In this document: positions 1-5,099 of the stretch, piece by piece
Position numbering within the stretch: position 1 is the stretch's first letter
Layout: the number at the start of each line of letters is the position of its first letter
Source: an uncultured Bacteroidota bacterium
Lineage (GTDB): Bacteria; Bacteroidota; Bacteroidia; Chitinophagales; Chitinophagaceae
Reading direction: 5' to 3'
NCBI GenBank assembly: GCA_903912435.1
Contig: CAIWHI010000311.1
Span: 1 to 5,099 of the forward strand
Length of the DNA stretch: 5,099 bases
Notes under the pieces: generated by a model
The model's database searches: none
What the model was told of the DNA's origin: nothing
Seen by the model: the letters and a program-made list of their open reading frames with translations, nothing else
Made by a program: the position numbers and the translations under genes

Positions 1-354
1 CCTGCCCAGGTATTTGGCCAAATAGCCCATAGCCCATAGGTAGGTGCAGATATCGGCAGGCCATGGTGCCATCCATAGCCATATTTTGGCATCTTCGTTT
101 TTCGATAGTTCATTAGCGGCAAGTAGCATCCGCTCCAGGTCATCAACCACTACAGGGTTAGTATCATTGCCTATTACTTCATTCCAGAAGTTACTCCTCA
201 ACTCTGAGAACTTTTGACCCTCTGGTTTTACCAATGGCCCTACACTTAATACATCTTTGATAACCACTACAGTACCATGCATAGAAGGTTCCTTACTTAT
301 TGCTTCTTTTAGTGGTTTGGCAGCCACATCACCGGTAACTATATGGTAAATCAT
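1..354 (-). CDS. DUF1835 domain-containing protein (N-terminal part; C-terminus outside the window)
   Basis: The reading frame is open for 118 codons from an ATG (complement of 352-354) to the window edge, so the C-terminal part is missing. The N-terminus MIYHIVTGDVAAKPLKEAI, followed by VVVIKDVLSVGPL at about residues 29-41, resembles the start of DUF1835 proteins (HIV-G-D ... RD-LS-GPL pattern). A second recognisable block is VVVDDLERML (68-77) followed by IWLWMAPWPADICTYLW (91-107). There is no signal peptide or membrane segment, so it is probably cytoplasmic. The biochemical role of this family is unknown to me and I assign none. It is divergent from the archaemetzincin-like gene, with an 89-bp gap between the start codons. 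No Shine-Dalgarno is visible, which is common in Bacteroidota. The family call rests on remembered motif similarity only. Confidence 0.68.
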   Translation of the reverse strand, partial: MIYHIVTGDVAAKPLKEAISKEPSMHGTVVVIKDVLSVGPLVKPEGQKFSELRSNFWNEVIGNDTNPVVVDDLERMLLAANELSKNEDAKIWLWMAPWPADICTYLWAMGYLAKYLGR

Positions 355-373
355 CGTTTGTAAATTAGCGTAG

Positions 374-381
374 CAAATGTA
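374..381 (-). promoter_or_regulatory. Candidate -7 element for the DUF1835-like gene
   Basis: Read on the minus strand this is TACATTTG, a full match to the Bacteroidota -7 consensus TAnnTTTG. It lies 19 bases upstream of the ATG at 354, which would leave a short leader. No good TTTG -33 element sits 19-21 bases further upstream: the best candidate is TTCC at 401-404. The call is therefore weak and rests on the -7 match alone. Confidence 0.35.
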
Positions 382-397
382 CTGTTATCAGGAGTAT

Positions 398-429
398 TTT
401 GGAATATTACTAAACATTGAATAGGTTTG
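398..429 (+). promoter_or_regulatory. Bacteroidota-type housekeeping promoter upstream of the archaemetzincin-like gene
   Basis: TTTG at 398-401 and TAGGTTTG at 422-429 match the Bacteroidota -33 (TTTG) and -7 (TAnnTTTG) elements exactly, with a 20-bp spacer inside the usual 19-21 range. Transcription would begin near 434-437. That would place the upstream in-frame start codons (TTG 417 and ATG 432) inside or upstream of the transcript start and leave ATG 444 as the first usable start, with a leader of only about 7-10 bases. Its -33 element lies close to the divergent candidate promoter at 374-381, so the two could interfere. Confidence 0.6.
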
Positions 430-443
430 GTATGCCACAGACA

Positions 444-1076
444 ATGAAATACTGGAAACACATACTCATCCTATCTGCACTTATAATAGGTGTGGTCGTA
501 TATCTGTTTTTTAAGAATCCTCAGGTCATTAAAACCATGAATTACTTCAATAGGCTGCCTGATACGGTTTTGATTCAGCCCTTTGAGGACATGAATGAGG
601 CGCAGGCACAATATGTGTATCAGGGGTTGAAGCATGTTTATCCTTCTGTAGTTTTATTGCAAGCCAAGGCTTTGCCAGAATGTGCCTGGTATGCTCCAAG
701 GGCCAGATATAAGGCAGATTCTATAATTTTGGTACTCAAAAAGCGGCAAGATTTTGGCTATGTAACACTAGGGATTACAGACAAGGATATAAGCACTACT
801 AAGGGCGATGTAGCAGACTGGGGAATAATAGGGCTAGGTTACTTGCCTGGGAGCGCTTGTGTGGTATCCACTTTCAGGCTCAATAAATCTAAACTCAATG
901 AACAACTCCTAAAGGTATGCCTACACGAATTAGGTCATACACGAGGATTGCGTCACTGTGAGGTAAAGACCTGCTATATGCGGGATGCAGAAGGCCATAA
1001 TACTGCTGATGAGGAATATGAGTTTTGTGCATCATGCAGAAAGAAACTGGAGGCAAAAGGGTGGGTTTTTAAGTGA
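444..1076 (+). CDS. Membrane-anchored archaemetzincin-like zinc metalloprotease (peptidase family M54)
   Basis: The protein has 210 residues from ATG 444. A hydrophobic segment at about residues 6-23 follows K2 and K5, has no signal-peptidase site and is followed by K24. This suggests an N-in anchor with the catalytic domain outside the cytoplasm (inference). The zinc-protease core is HELGHTRGLRH at 161-171: H161, H165 and H171 would bind catalytic zinc and E162 would be the general base. C172, C177, M179, C195 and C198 complete the archaemetzincin signature HExxHxxGx3Cx4CxM...CxxC, in which four cysteines bind a second, structural zinc. An upstream block, LPECAWYAPRARY (77-89), also resembles the family. 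The gap from M179 to C195 is 15 residues, against the family's usual 17. In-frame starts at TTG 417 and ATG 432 exist, but the promoter at 398-429 favours 444. The substrate is unknown. The gene stands between a divergent DUF1835 gene and an exopolysaccharide cluster and looks monocistronic. The family call is strong; location and role are inferred. Confidence 0.85.
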   Translation: MKYWKHILILSALIIGVVVYLFFKNPQVIKTMNYFNRLPDTVLIQPFEDMNEAQAQYVYQGLKHVYPSVVLLQAKALPECAWYAPRARYKADSIILVLKKRQDFGYVTLGITDKDISTTKGDVADWGIIGLGYLPGSACVVSTFRLNKSKLNEQLLKVCLHELGHTRGLRHCEVKTCYMRDAEGHNTADEEYEFCASCRKKLEAKGWVFK

Positions 1077-1117
1077 GTGTGGCATTAATTGAGCGTTGTT
1101 TCTTATCATTAGATTAA

Positions 1118-1148
1118 ATCCCTACTTTATCCACAGCCTAGGGATAAA
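1118..1148 (+). terminator. Overlapping inverted repeats after the archaemetzincin-like gene (weak terminator candidate)
   Basis: Two 7-bp perfect stems share bases and exclude each other. ATCCCTA (1118-1124) pairs with TAGGGAT (1139-1145) over a 14-base loop, and TTTATCC (1126-1132) pairs with GGATAAA (1142-1148) over a 9-base loop. AT-rich sequence follows (ATATATTTC) but no clean T-run, so a rho-independent terminator is possible but weakly supported. The repeats also overlap a candidate promoter for the next gene. Confidence 0.25.
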
Positions 1149-1156
1149 TATATTTC
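1126..1156 (+). promoter_or_regulatory. Candidate promoter for the exopolysaccharide genes
   Basis: TTTA (1126-1129) and TATATTTC (1149-1156) differ by one base each from the Bacteroidota TTTG and TAnnTTTG elements, with a 19-bp spacer. Transcription would start near 1162, giving a leader of roughly 95 bases before ATG 1258 that contains the hairpin at 1195-1211. A second partial -7 match, TATTTG at 1218-1223, lacks an upstream partner. In AT-rich DNA such near matches occur by chance. Confidence 0.28.
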
Positions 1157-1194
1157 TGACACTTATTAAAACCATTAATTTTACTGTGTGTGCC

Positions 1195-1211
1195 TAGCCC
1201 TAAATGGGCTA
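1195..1211 (+). repeat. Hairpin in the leader of the TolC-like gene
   Basis: TAGCCC (1195-1200) and GGGCTA (1206-1211) form a perfect 6-bp stem over the loop TAAAT. No T-run follows, so it is not an obvious terminator. It ends 46 bases before ATG 1258 and could be a leader structure or a protein-binding site; neither is shown by the sequence. Confidence 0.35.
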
Positions 1212-1257
1212 AGTCGCTATTTGTATTAAGTGAATTTTAACCTAGTAAAGAAAATTG

Positions 1258-1929
1258 ATGCGGTTCAAAAATATTTTTCTGTGTTTATTTCTTCTTGTGG
1301 CTTTGCCAACAGGAGCTCAGGAATCTATGATGACTGAAATTTCCTACCCTTTTCTCGAAAAGTTAATTGCAGTAGCCAAGGCCAACTACCCCAAGGCTAA
1401 AGTTTATGATAGTAAGGTAACTATTGCCAAAATAGCTATGCATAAAGCAAAGCAGGATTGGTTTAATATAGTTTCGTTCAACTATTTGTATAGCCCAAAT
1501 AATAGTACTACTCTGGTAAACCCTACCTTGTTGAATGGTTATCAATTTGGGGCATCTTCCAGCGTAGGTAATATACTCCAGAAACCAGGGATGATAAGGG
1601 CTGCAAAAGAGGATTACAATATTGCTGTTTTAAATCAGGAAGAGTATAATGTGAATCTGGAAACGATAGTAAAGCAGCGGTATTTTGCCTATATACAACA
1701 GATGACTTTGCTGAACTGGAAAACAAAATCGCTGGGGACTACCGAAAGTGCACTTACTGAGATTAAATACAAATTTGGAAAAGGGGAGGAAACCTTTGAT
1801 AATTACAACAGGGCAATGGGCTCCTATTCCGCAGCCATACAGTCGAAGATAGAAGCTGAGGGGGCATTTCTTATTGCCAAAAGTAATCTGGAAGAGATTA
1901 TAGGCGCTAAATTGGATAGTATTAAATAA
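1258..1929 (+). CDS. Half-size TolC-family outer-membrane protein of an exopolysaccharide operon
   Basis: The protein has 223 residues. A clear signal peptide (MRFKNIFLCLFLLVALPTGA, cleavage probably after A20 before QES) indicates export to the periplasm or outer membrane. The mature part has one TolC repeat: a helix at about 26-70, two likely beta strands (about 70-78, NIVSFNYLY, and 94-104, GYQFGASSSVG) joined by an NNSTT loop, then long helices at about 108-217. Classical TolC proteins carry two such repeats in about 430-490 residues, so this is about half size. Neither end looks broken, and the frame runs directly into the next gene. ATG 1258 is chosen over the TTG at 1255; an A-rich stretch (TAAAGAAAA) precedes it in place of a Shine-Dalgarno. 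Its stop codon TAA (1927-1929) shares one base with the next ATG, pointing to translational coupling with the Wzc-like protein. Its likely role is the outer-membrane conduit for a polysaccharide (inference). It could instead be a regulatory or scaffold relative that forms no pore. Confidence 0.68.
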   Translation: MRFKNIFLCLFLLVALPTGAQESMMTEISYPFLEKLIAVAKANYPKAKVYDSKVTIAKIAMHKAKQDWFNIVSFNYLYSPNNSTTLVNPTLLNGYQFGASSSVGNILQKPGMIRAAKEDYNIAVLNQEEYNVNLETIVKQRYFAYIQQMTLLNWKTKSLGTTESALTEIKYKFGKGEETFDNYNRAMGSYSAAIQSKIEAEGAFLIAKSNLEEIIGAKLDSIK

Positions 1930-4145
1930 TGGAAGTAAAGAAATTTATAAATATCCTCAAAAAGCACAAGTATGGCATAATGGCAATACCTGTGCTGGTG
2001 ATGCTGCTTACCTTTTTTCTAACTAGGAAATTACCGGACATATATACGTCAAAGGCTAGGTTGTCGGCAGGATTGACGGATGGTTCACAGATAATACAGG
2101 AAAACCAAAACGTACAGGAGTCGAAAATTAATCAGGAATTTACCAACCTGATTCAGACTATACAACTTAAAAAGGTTTTTAACCAGCTATCTTACCAGCT
2201 AATACTACACGACCTGACCGCAGAAGAGCCATTGAGGGCACCAAGTAAGTTGCTGAAACAACTCAATGAAAATGCCCGCAAGCATGCTATTGAGGTGTAT
2301 ACAAATATGCTGGCCAACAGGGAAGCATTATCTTATTTAGATAAGGACCAAAAGGGCCTGACTGAGGTAATTAAATCAATGAATTACAATTATGAGGCCC
2401 TGTATGGTAAAATAAAGATATACAGGGTGGAGAATAGCGATTTCATTGATATAGAATATGATTCAGAAAATCCGCTGCTCTCTGAGTTTGTAGTAAATAC
2501 TTTATGCAAGGAGTTTATTAAGTATTATTCTGAAATTACCAATGCAAATGGGCTAAAGGCAATAGATTTTCTGGGTGATTTGCTCAATAAGAAGAGGGAT
2601 ACCCTGAATATGAAAACGGAAAGCCTCAAAAAGTATAAAATTGAGCAAAAAGTACTTAACCTGAATGAACAGGCAAAAAGCCTTTATGCCCAGATATCTG
2701 ATTTTGAAACAAGGCTGGAGCTAGCCCAGAAAGAAGTAGATGCTAATACAGGTGCTATTAGGGAGATTGATGGCAAATTCAACCCGCAAGACAAGCAGTA
2801 TGCAGAGGCCAGGATGCAGACAATCAACACTGAAATTATATCATTACAAGACCAATTAAACGGCCTTAATGACCAGTACATAAAGTCTGGTTTTGATAAA
2901 AATATTAAGTCGAGAATAGACGGACTGAGGGAAACCATTAAGCAAAAAATAGACCAGGCTGCTGATAGGAATGCTGCAAATCCGCTTTCTGCGAAGAATA
3001 GCCTTATAGCCCAAAAGCTTAAGCTCTCTATTGATCTCGAATTGGCTTCAAGTAGTATTCCATCTTTGAAATTCGCATTATCCAATTTGCACCGAAGATT
3101 AGATATGTTAGTGCCCCATGAGGCAGTTATTCAATCTTATGAAAGTGACATTGCAGTGGCCGGGCAGGAATACATGGAAATACTGAAGAAATTTAACCAA
3201 ACCAATATGGATGTTAATGCTTCAATTCATGTAAAGCAGCTTGAGATAGCAGCACCTGGACAAAAGCAACCATCTAAAAAGCTGATTCTTGTAATACTAA
3301 GTGGTTTGGTATGCTTTATCTTTTATATACTCATTCTTTTTGTCATCTTCTATCTCGATGAGTCGGTGAAGGTGCCTATGGACCTGTATAATAAAACTGA
3401 CCTGCGAGTGCTTGGTTTTTTACCTGTAGTGGTTAGCTCACTCACAGAAATCCAAAAGTTGTGGAGTATAGAGCCACCGGGAAATGAGGTGAGGAAACTG
3501 CTCAATTCGGCCAGGCAGGATATACAGAGAATTAACCCTATTGCTAAAAAGAGCGTTTCTAAGAACGACTTCAAGCGGCTTATTCGGGCTACCAGGTTCG
3601 AAATCAATATGGCATTGATGGGTGGGCGTAATCTGGTAATTACCAGTATGGTGGAGGATGAAGGTAAAACCCTTGTTTCGCTGAGCCTGGTGAGTGCCTA
3701 CCAGATGATGAATAAAAAAGTGATGCTGATAGATGGTAACTTCCTGAACCCGGCTATTACCGAAATTACACATCCCAAGTACTTTATAGAAGACTATCTG
3801 ACCGGGGCAATACCATTAGAACGCCTGGCAATAGATGGTAATGTATGTGTGCTGGGTAATTATGGAAATGATATTTCCTTATTCGAAATAGATACCGAGT
3901 TCCAGATATCCCAAAAATTGCTGGAATTGAAGGATGTATTTGACATCATCATTATTGAGGCATCAGCATTAAGTACCTTGAACCAATGTAAGGAATGGAT
4001 AGTAGTGGCAGATAGGGTATTGTCGGTTTATGAGGCTAATACCAATATCACCCACGAAAAGAAGATACATGTGGAGTACCTAAAATTGCTGGAAGGGAAA
4101 TTTATTGGTTGGATATTGAATAAGGTAACAGAAAAGCCATTGTAA
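1929..4145 (+). CDS. Wzz/Wzc-like polysaccharide co-polymerase with a divergent BY-kinase-like domain
   Basis: This 738-residue inner-membrane protein is probably involved in chain-length control and export of an exopolysaccharide. In order it shows a short cytoplasmic start, a membrane segment (about 15-31), a Wzz-type periplasmic region of about 420 residues with predicted long coiled coils (about 210-345), a proline-containing segment before the membrane (AAPGQKQPSKK, 441-451), a second membrane segment (about 452-475) and a cytoplasmic P-loop domain (about 545-738). The domain order and size match Wzc/GumC-type proteins. The P-loop keeps EGKT (578-581) but lacks the usual upstream Gly/Pro. 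The Walker A' position reads LIDGNFLNP (600-608), with Asn and Leu where Asp and Arg are usual. The Walker B position reads IIIIEASAL (673-681), with Glu for Asp and no TPP. The last 20 residues contain no tyrosine, so the autophosphorylation cluster is absent. Kinase activity is doubtful. It is coupled by a one-base overlap to the TolC-like gene and precedes the glycosyltransferase by 96 bp. Confidence 0.82.
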   Translation: MEVKKFINILKKHKYGIMAIPVLVMLLTFFLTRKLPDIYTSKARLSAGLTDGSQIIQENQNVQESKINQEFTNLIQTIQLKKVFNQLSYQLILHDLTAEEPLRAPSKLLKQLNENARKHAIEVYTNMLANREALSYLDKDQKGLTEVIKSMNYNYEALYGKIKIYRVENSDFIDIEYDSENPLLSEFVVNTLCKEFIKYYSEITNANGLKAIDFLGDLLNKKRDTLNMKTESLKKYKIEQKVLNLNEQAKSLYAQISDFETRLELAQKEVDANTGAIREIDGKFNPQDKQYAEARMQTINTEIISLQDQLNGLNDQYIKSGFDKNIKSRIDGLRETIKQKIDQAADRNAANPLSAKNSLIAQKLKLSIDLELASSSIPSLKFALSNLHRRLDMLVPHEAVIQSYESDIAVAGQEYMEILKKFNQTNMDVNASIHVKQLEIAAPGQKQPSKKLILVILSGLVCFIFYILILFVIFYLDESVKVPMDLYNKTDLRVLGFLPVVVSSLTEIQKLWSIEPPGNEVRKLLNSARQDIQRINPIAKKSVSKNDFKRLIRATRFEINMALMGGRNLVITSMVEDEGKTLVSLSLVSAYQMMNKKVMLIDGNFLNPAITEITHPKYFIEDYLTGAIPLERLAIDGNVCVLGNYGNDISLFEIDTEFQISQKLLELKDVFDIIIIEASALSTLNQCKEWIVVADRVLSVYEANTNITHEKKIHVEYLKLLEGKFIGWILNKVTEKPL

Positions 4146-4149
4146 GGTT

Positions 4150-4187
4150 TTAGTAAAATACTAATTTGGGTGCTGATTTTGCCCAAA
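4150..4187 (+). repeat. Two adjacent hairpins after the Wzc-like gene
   Basis: TTAGTA (4150-4155) pairs with TACTAA (4159-4164) over loop AAA. Immediately next, TTTGGG (4165-4170) pairs with CCCAAA (4182-4187) over an 11-base loop. Both stems are perfect over 6 bp, and the second can add two G-U pairs. No T-run follows, so this is not a standard intrinsic terminator. The hairpins could reduce read-through or protect the upstream message, setting a different level for the glycosyltransferase (inference). Confidence 0.35.
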
Positions 4188-4200
4188 GAAGGATTTATTG

Positions 4201-4232
4201 TTGTGATTATCACATTGTACCCTTAAAATTTG
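4201..4232 (+). promoter_or_regulatory. Weak candidate promoter before the glycosyltransferase gene
   Basis: AAAATTTG (4225-4232) differs from TAnnTTTG at one base, and TTG (4201-4203) lies 21 bases upstream as a partial -33 element. Initiation would fall only a few bases before ATG 4242, giving an almost leaderless message. The palindrome at 4202-4214 overlaps the -33 position, as an operator would. This would allow expression of the glycosyltransferase separate from the upstream genes, but the matches are imperfect. Confidence 0.25.
4202..4214. promoter_or_regulatory. 13-bp palindrome TGTGATTATCACA (possible operator)
   Basis: TGTGAT and ATCACA are perfect inverted halves around a single T, ending 27 bases before ATG 4242. 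The one-base centre rules out an RNA hairpin but suits a dimeric DNA-binding protein. The half-site resembles CRP/FNR-family half-sites (TGTGA), but the halves are three bases closer than in a standard TGTGA-N6-TCACA site. The regulator is unknown. Confidence 0.35.
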
Positions 4233-4241
4233 ACTTCAAAA

Positions 4242-5099
4242 ATGGTTTCAAAAATACTCTATGATATATGGTTGCTCATCCAGGCTTTAATAGGCTATAA
4301 CCTTGTATTGCCTCTATTTCTCTACCTCCTTTGGTTAATAAAAAGAAAGCCCGGTGGTATGAAGGCACCCGCTAATATGACCGAAAGTGACTATGCGGTA
4401 ATAGTAACAGCCTACGAACAAACCGATACCCTGCCTCCGGTTATAGAGTCTATCTTAAATCTTAACTACAAGAATTACGTTATTTATATAGTGGCAGACA
4501 AATGCGATATCTCTAACCTGAAATTTGAAGACAAGAGGGTAGTGGTACTGAGGCCACCCGAAACATTGGCCAGCAATACCCGTTCCCATTTTTATGCCAT
4601 TCGCAATTTCATTCGCCAGCACGACCGCCTTATTATCATTGATTCCGATAACCTGATTGAGGCCAATTGCCTTACCGAACTGGATAAGTATTTTGCAGCA
4701 GGTTTTGTGGCTGTGCAAGGATTAAGGAAGGCCAAAAACCTGGATACTACCTATGCCTGCCTTGATGCATCAAGGGATATTTATTACCATTTTTATGATG
4801 GGGAGGTCTTGTTCAATATAGGTTCATCGGCCACATTGGCGGGTTCGGGTATGGCGTTTAAAACCGCCCTTTATCGCGATTACCTGGAACAACTGGATAT
4901 TACCGGGGCAGGATTCGACAAAGTGTTGCAAAAGGAAATTGTAAGCCGGGGTAACAGGATTGCCTTCAACGAAAATGCGATAGTATATGATGAAAAAACC
5001 AGCCGTTCAGACCAGTTGGTAAAACAAAGGGCAAGGTGGATAAATACATGGTTCAGGTATTTTACTTTCGGTTTTACCTTGATAGGCCGTGGTCTGGCA
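4242..5099 (+). CDS. Membrane-bound family 2 glycosyltransferase (synthase type), C-terminus outside the window
   Basis: The frame is open for 286 codons from ATG 4242 to the window edge. A hydrophobic segment at about residues 9-33 is followed by a cytoplasmic GT-A domain: YAVIVTAYEQTDTLPPVIESI (51-71) is the nucleotide-binding start and VADKCD (84-89) carries the first conserved Asp. DSDN (134-137) is the metal-binding DxD motif, and LAGSGMAF (199-206) lies at the acceptor site. GAGFDKVLQKEI (222-233) carries the likely catalytic Asp226, and QRARW (262-266) is the QxxRW motif of processive cellulose/hyaluronan-synthase-like enzymes. A second hydrophobic stretch (about 270-281) begins before the window ends; further membrane segments are expected outside it. 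It would use a nucleotide sugar at the inner membrane to build or extend the polysaccharide handled by the two upstream proteins. The sugar cannot be told from sequence. An in-frame stop at 4224-4226 limits the start to ATG 4242 or TTG 4230, and ATG is preferred. Confidence 0.88.
   Translation, partial: MVSKILYDIWLLIQALIGYNLVLPLFLYLLWLIKRKPGGMKAPANMTESDYAVIVTAYEQTDTLPPVIESILNLNYKNYVIYIVADKCDISNLKFEDKRVVVLRPPETLASNTRSHFYAIRNFIRQHDRLIIIDSDNLIEANCLTELDKYFAAGFVAVQGLRKAKNLDTTYACLDASRDIYYHFYDGEVLFNIGSSATLAGSGMAFKTALYRDYLEQLDITGAGFDKVLQKEIVSRGNRIAFNENAIVYDEKTSRSDQLVKQRARWINTWFRYFTFGFTLIGRGLA

Noticed and set aside
22..40. Short tandem repeat of a 7-bp unit (ATAGCCC twice plus a partial third copy) inside the DUF1835-like gene
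   Set aside because: A slippage-prone repeat with a unit not divisible by three could cause frame switching, but two and a half copies are too few. The translated stretch (LWAMGYLAKYLG) reads as normal protein.
417..443. TTG 417 or ATG 432 as start of the archaemetzincin-like gene
   Set aside because: Neither has a ribosome-binding site, and both fall within or before the expected transcript start of the promoter at 398-429. ATG 444 begins a natural K-rich, membrane-anchor N-terminus.
1255..1257. TTG 1255 as start of the TolC-like gene
   Set aside because: It lies directly before ATG 1258, which gives a typical signal peptide.
1363..1726. Minus-strand open frames at 1363-1545 and 1523-1726
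   Set aside because: They are shadows of the TolC-like gene, with no family resemblance and no start signals.
2684..3085. Minus-strand open frame of 133 codons inside the Wzc-like gene
   Set aside because: It lies antisense to the coiled-coil region. Its hydrophobic, serine-rich composition is what the complement of lysine/glutamate/leucine-rich coding DNA would give.
3350..3773. Minus-strand open frames at 3350-3607 and 3438-3773
   Set aside because: They overlap each other and the conserved P-loop domain on the other strand, and no recognisable domain is seen.
4202..4214. Reading the TGTGA...TCACA palindrome as a standard CRP site
   Set aside because: The half-sites are separated by three bases rather than six, so the geometry does not fit a classical CRP dimer.
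4028..4718. Minus-strand open frames at 4028-4213 and 4455-4718
   Set aside because: The first is antisense to the end of the Wzc-like gene and the second to the GT2 catalytic core, which has clear motifs on the plus strand.

Overview
The window looks like chromosomal DNA from a member of the Bacteroidota, plausibly the Chitinophagaceae/Sphingobacteriales side. Support for this comes from a near-perfect Bacteroidota-type promoter (TTTG-N20-TAGGTTTG) upstream of the second gene, from A-rich or absent Shine-Dalgarno sequences, and from the protein families present. These include a DUF1835-type protein, a Wzz/Wzc-like protein of the Bacteroidota kind and a GT2 synthase with a GFDKVL-type active-site segment. 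The genus cannot be fixed from the sequence alone.

Layout. Positions 1-354 (minus) hold the 5' part of a DUF1835-like protein whose C-terminus lies outside the window. It is divergent from a plus-strand gene at 444-1076 that encodes a membrane-anchored archaemetzincin-like zinc protease (peptidase family M54). An AT-rich gap of 181 bp with several inverted repeats (1077-1257) follows. Next come three plus-strand genes that look like the start of an exopolysaccharide synthesis and export operon: a half-size TolC-type outer-membrane protein (1258-1929), a Wzz/Wzc-like inner-membrane polysaccharide co-polymerase (1929-4145, overlapping its neighbour by one base), and a membrane-bound family 2 glycosyltransferase (4242 to beyond 5099).

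How they may work together (inference). The glycosyltransferase, with DSD and QRARW motifs, would polymerise or extend a polysaccharide at the inner membrane. The Wzz/Wzc-like protein, with a long periplasmic coiled-coil region, would control chain length and bridge to the outer membrane. The short TolC-like protein would be the outer-membrane exit in place of the usual Wza/OPX lipoprotein. The nucleotide-binding domain of the Wzc-like protein keeps GKT but has altered Walker A' and B motifs and no C-terminal tyrosine cluster, so it may not be a working tyrosine kinase.

The points most worth a second look are the half-size TolC/Wzc pairing, the divergent kinase-like domain and the membrane-tethered archaemetzincin. 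No RNA genes, CRISPR arrays, insertion sequences or attachment sites were seen.
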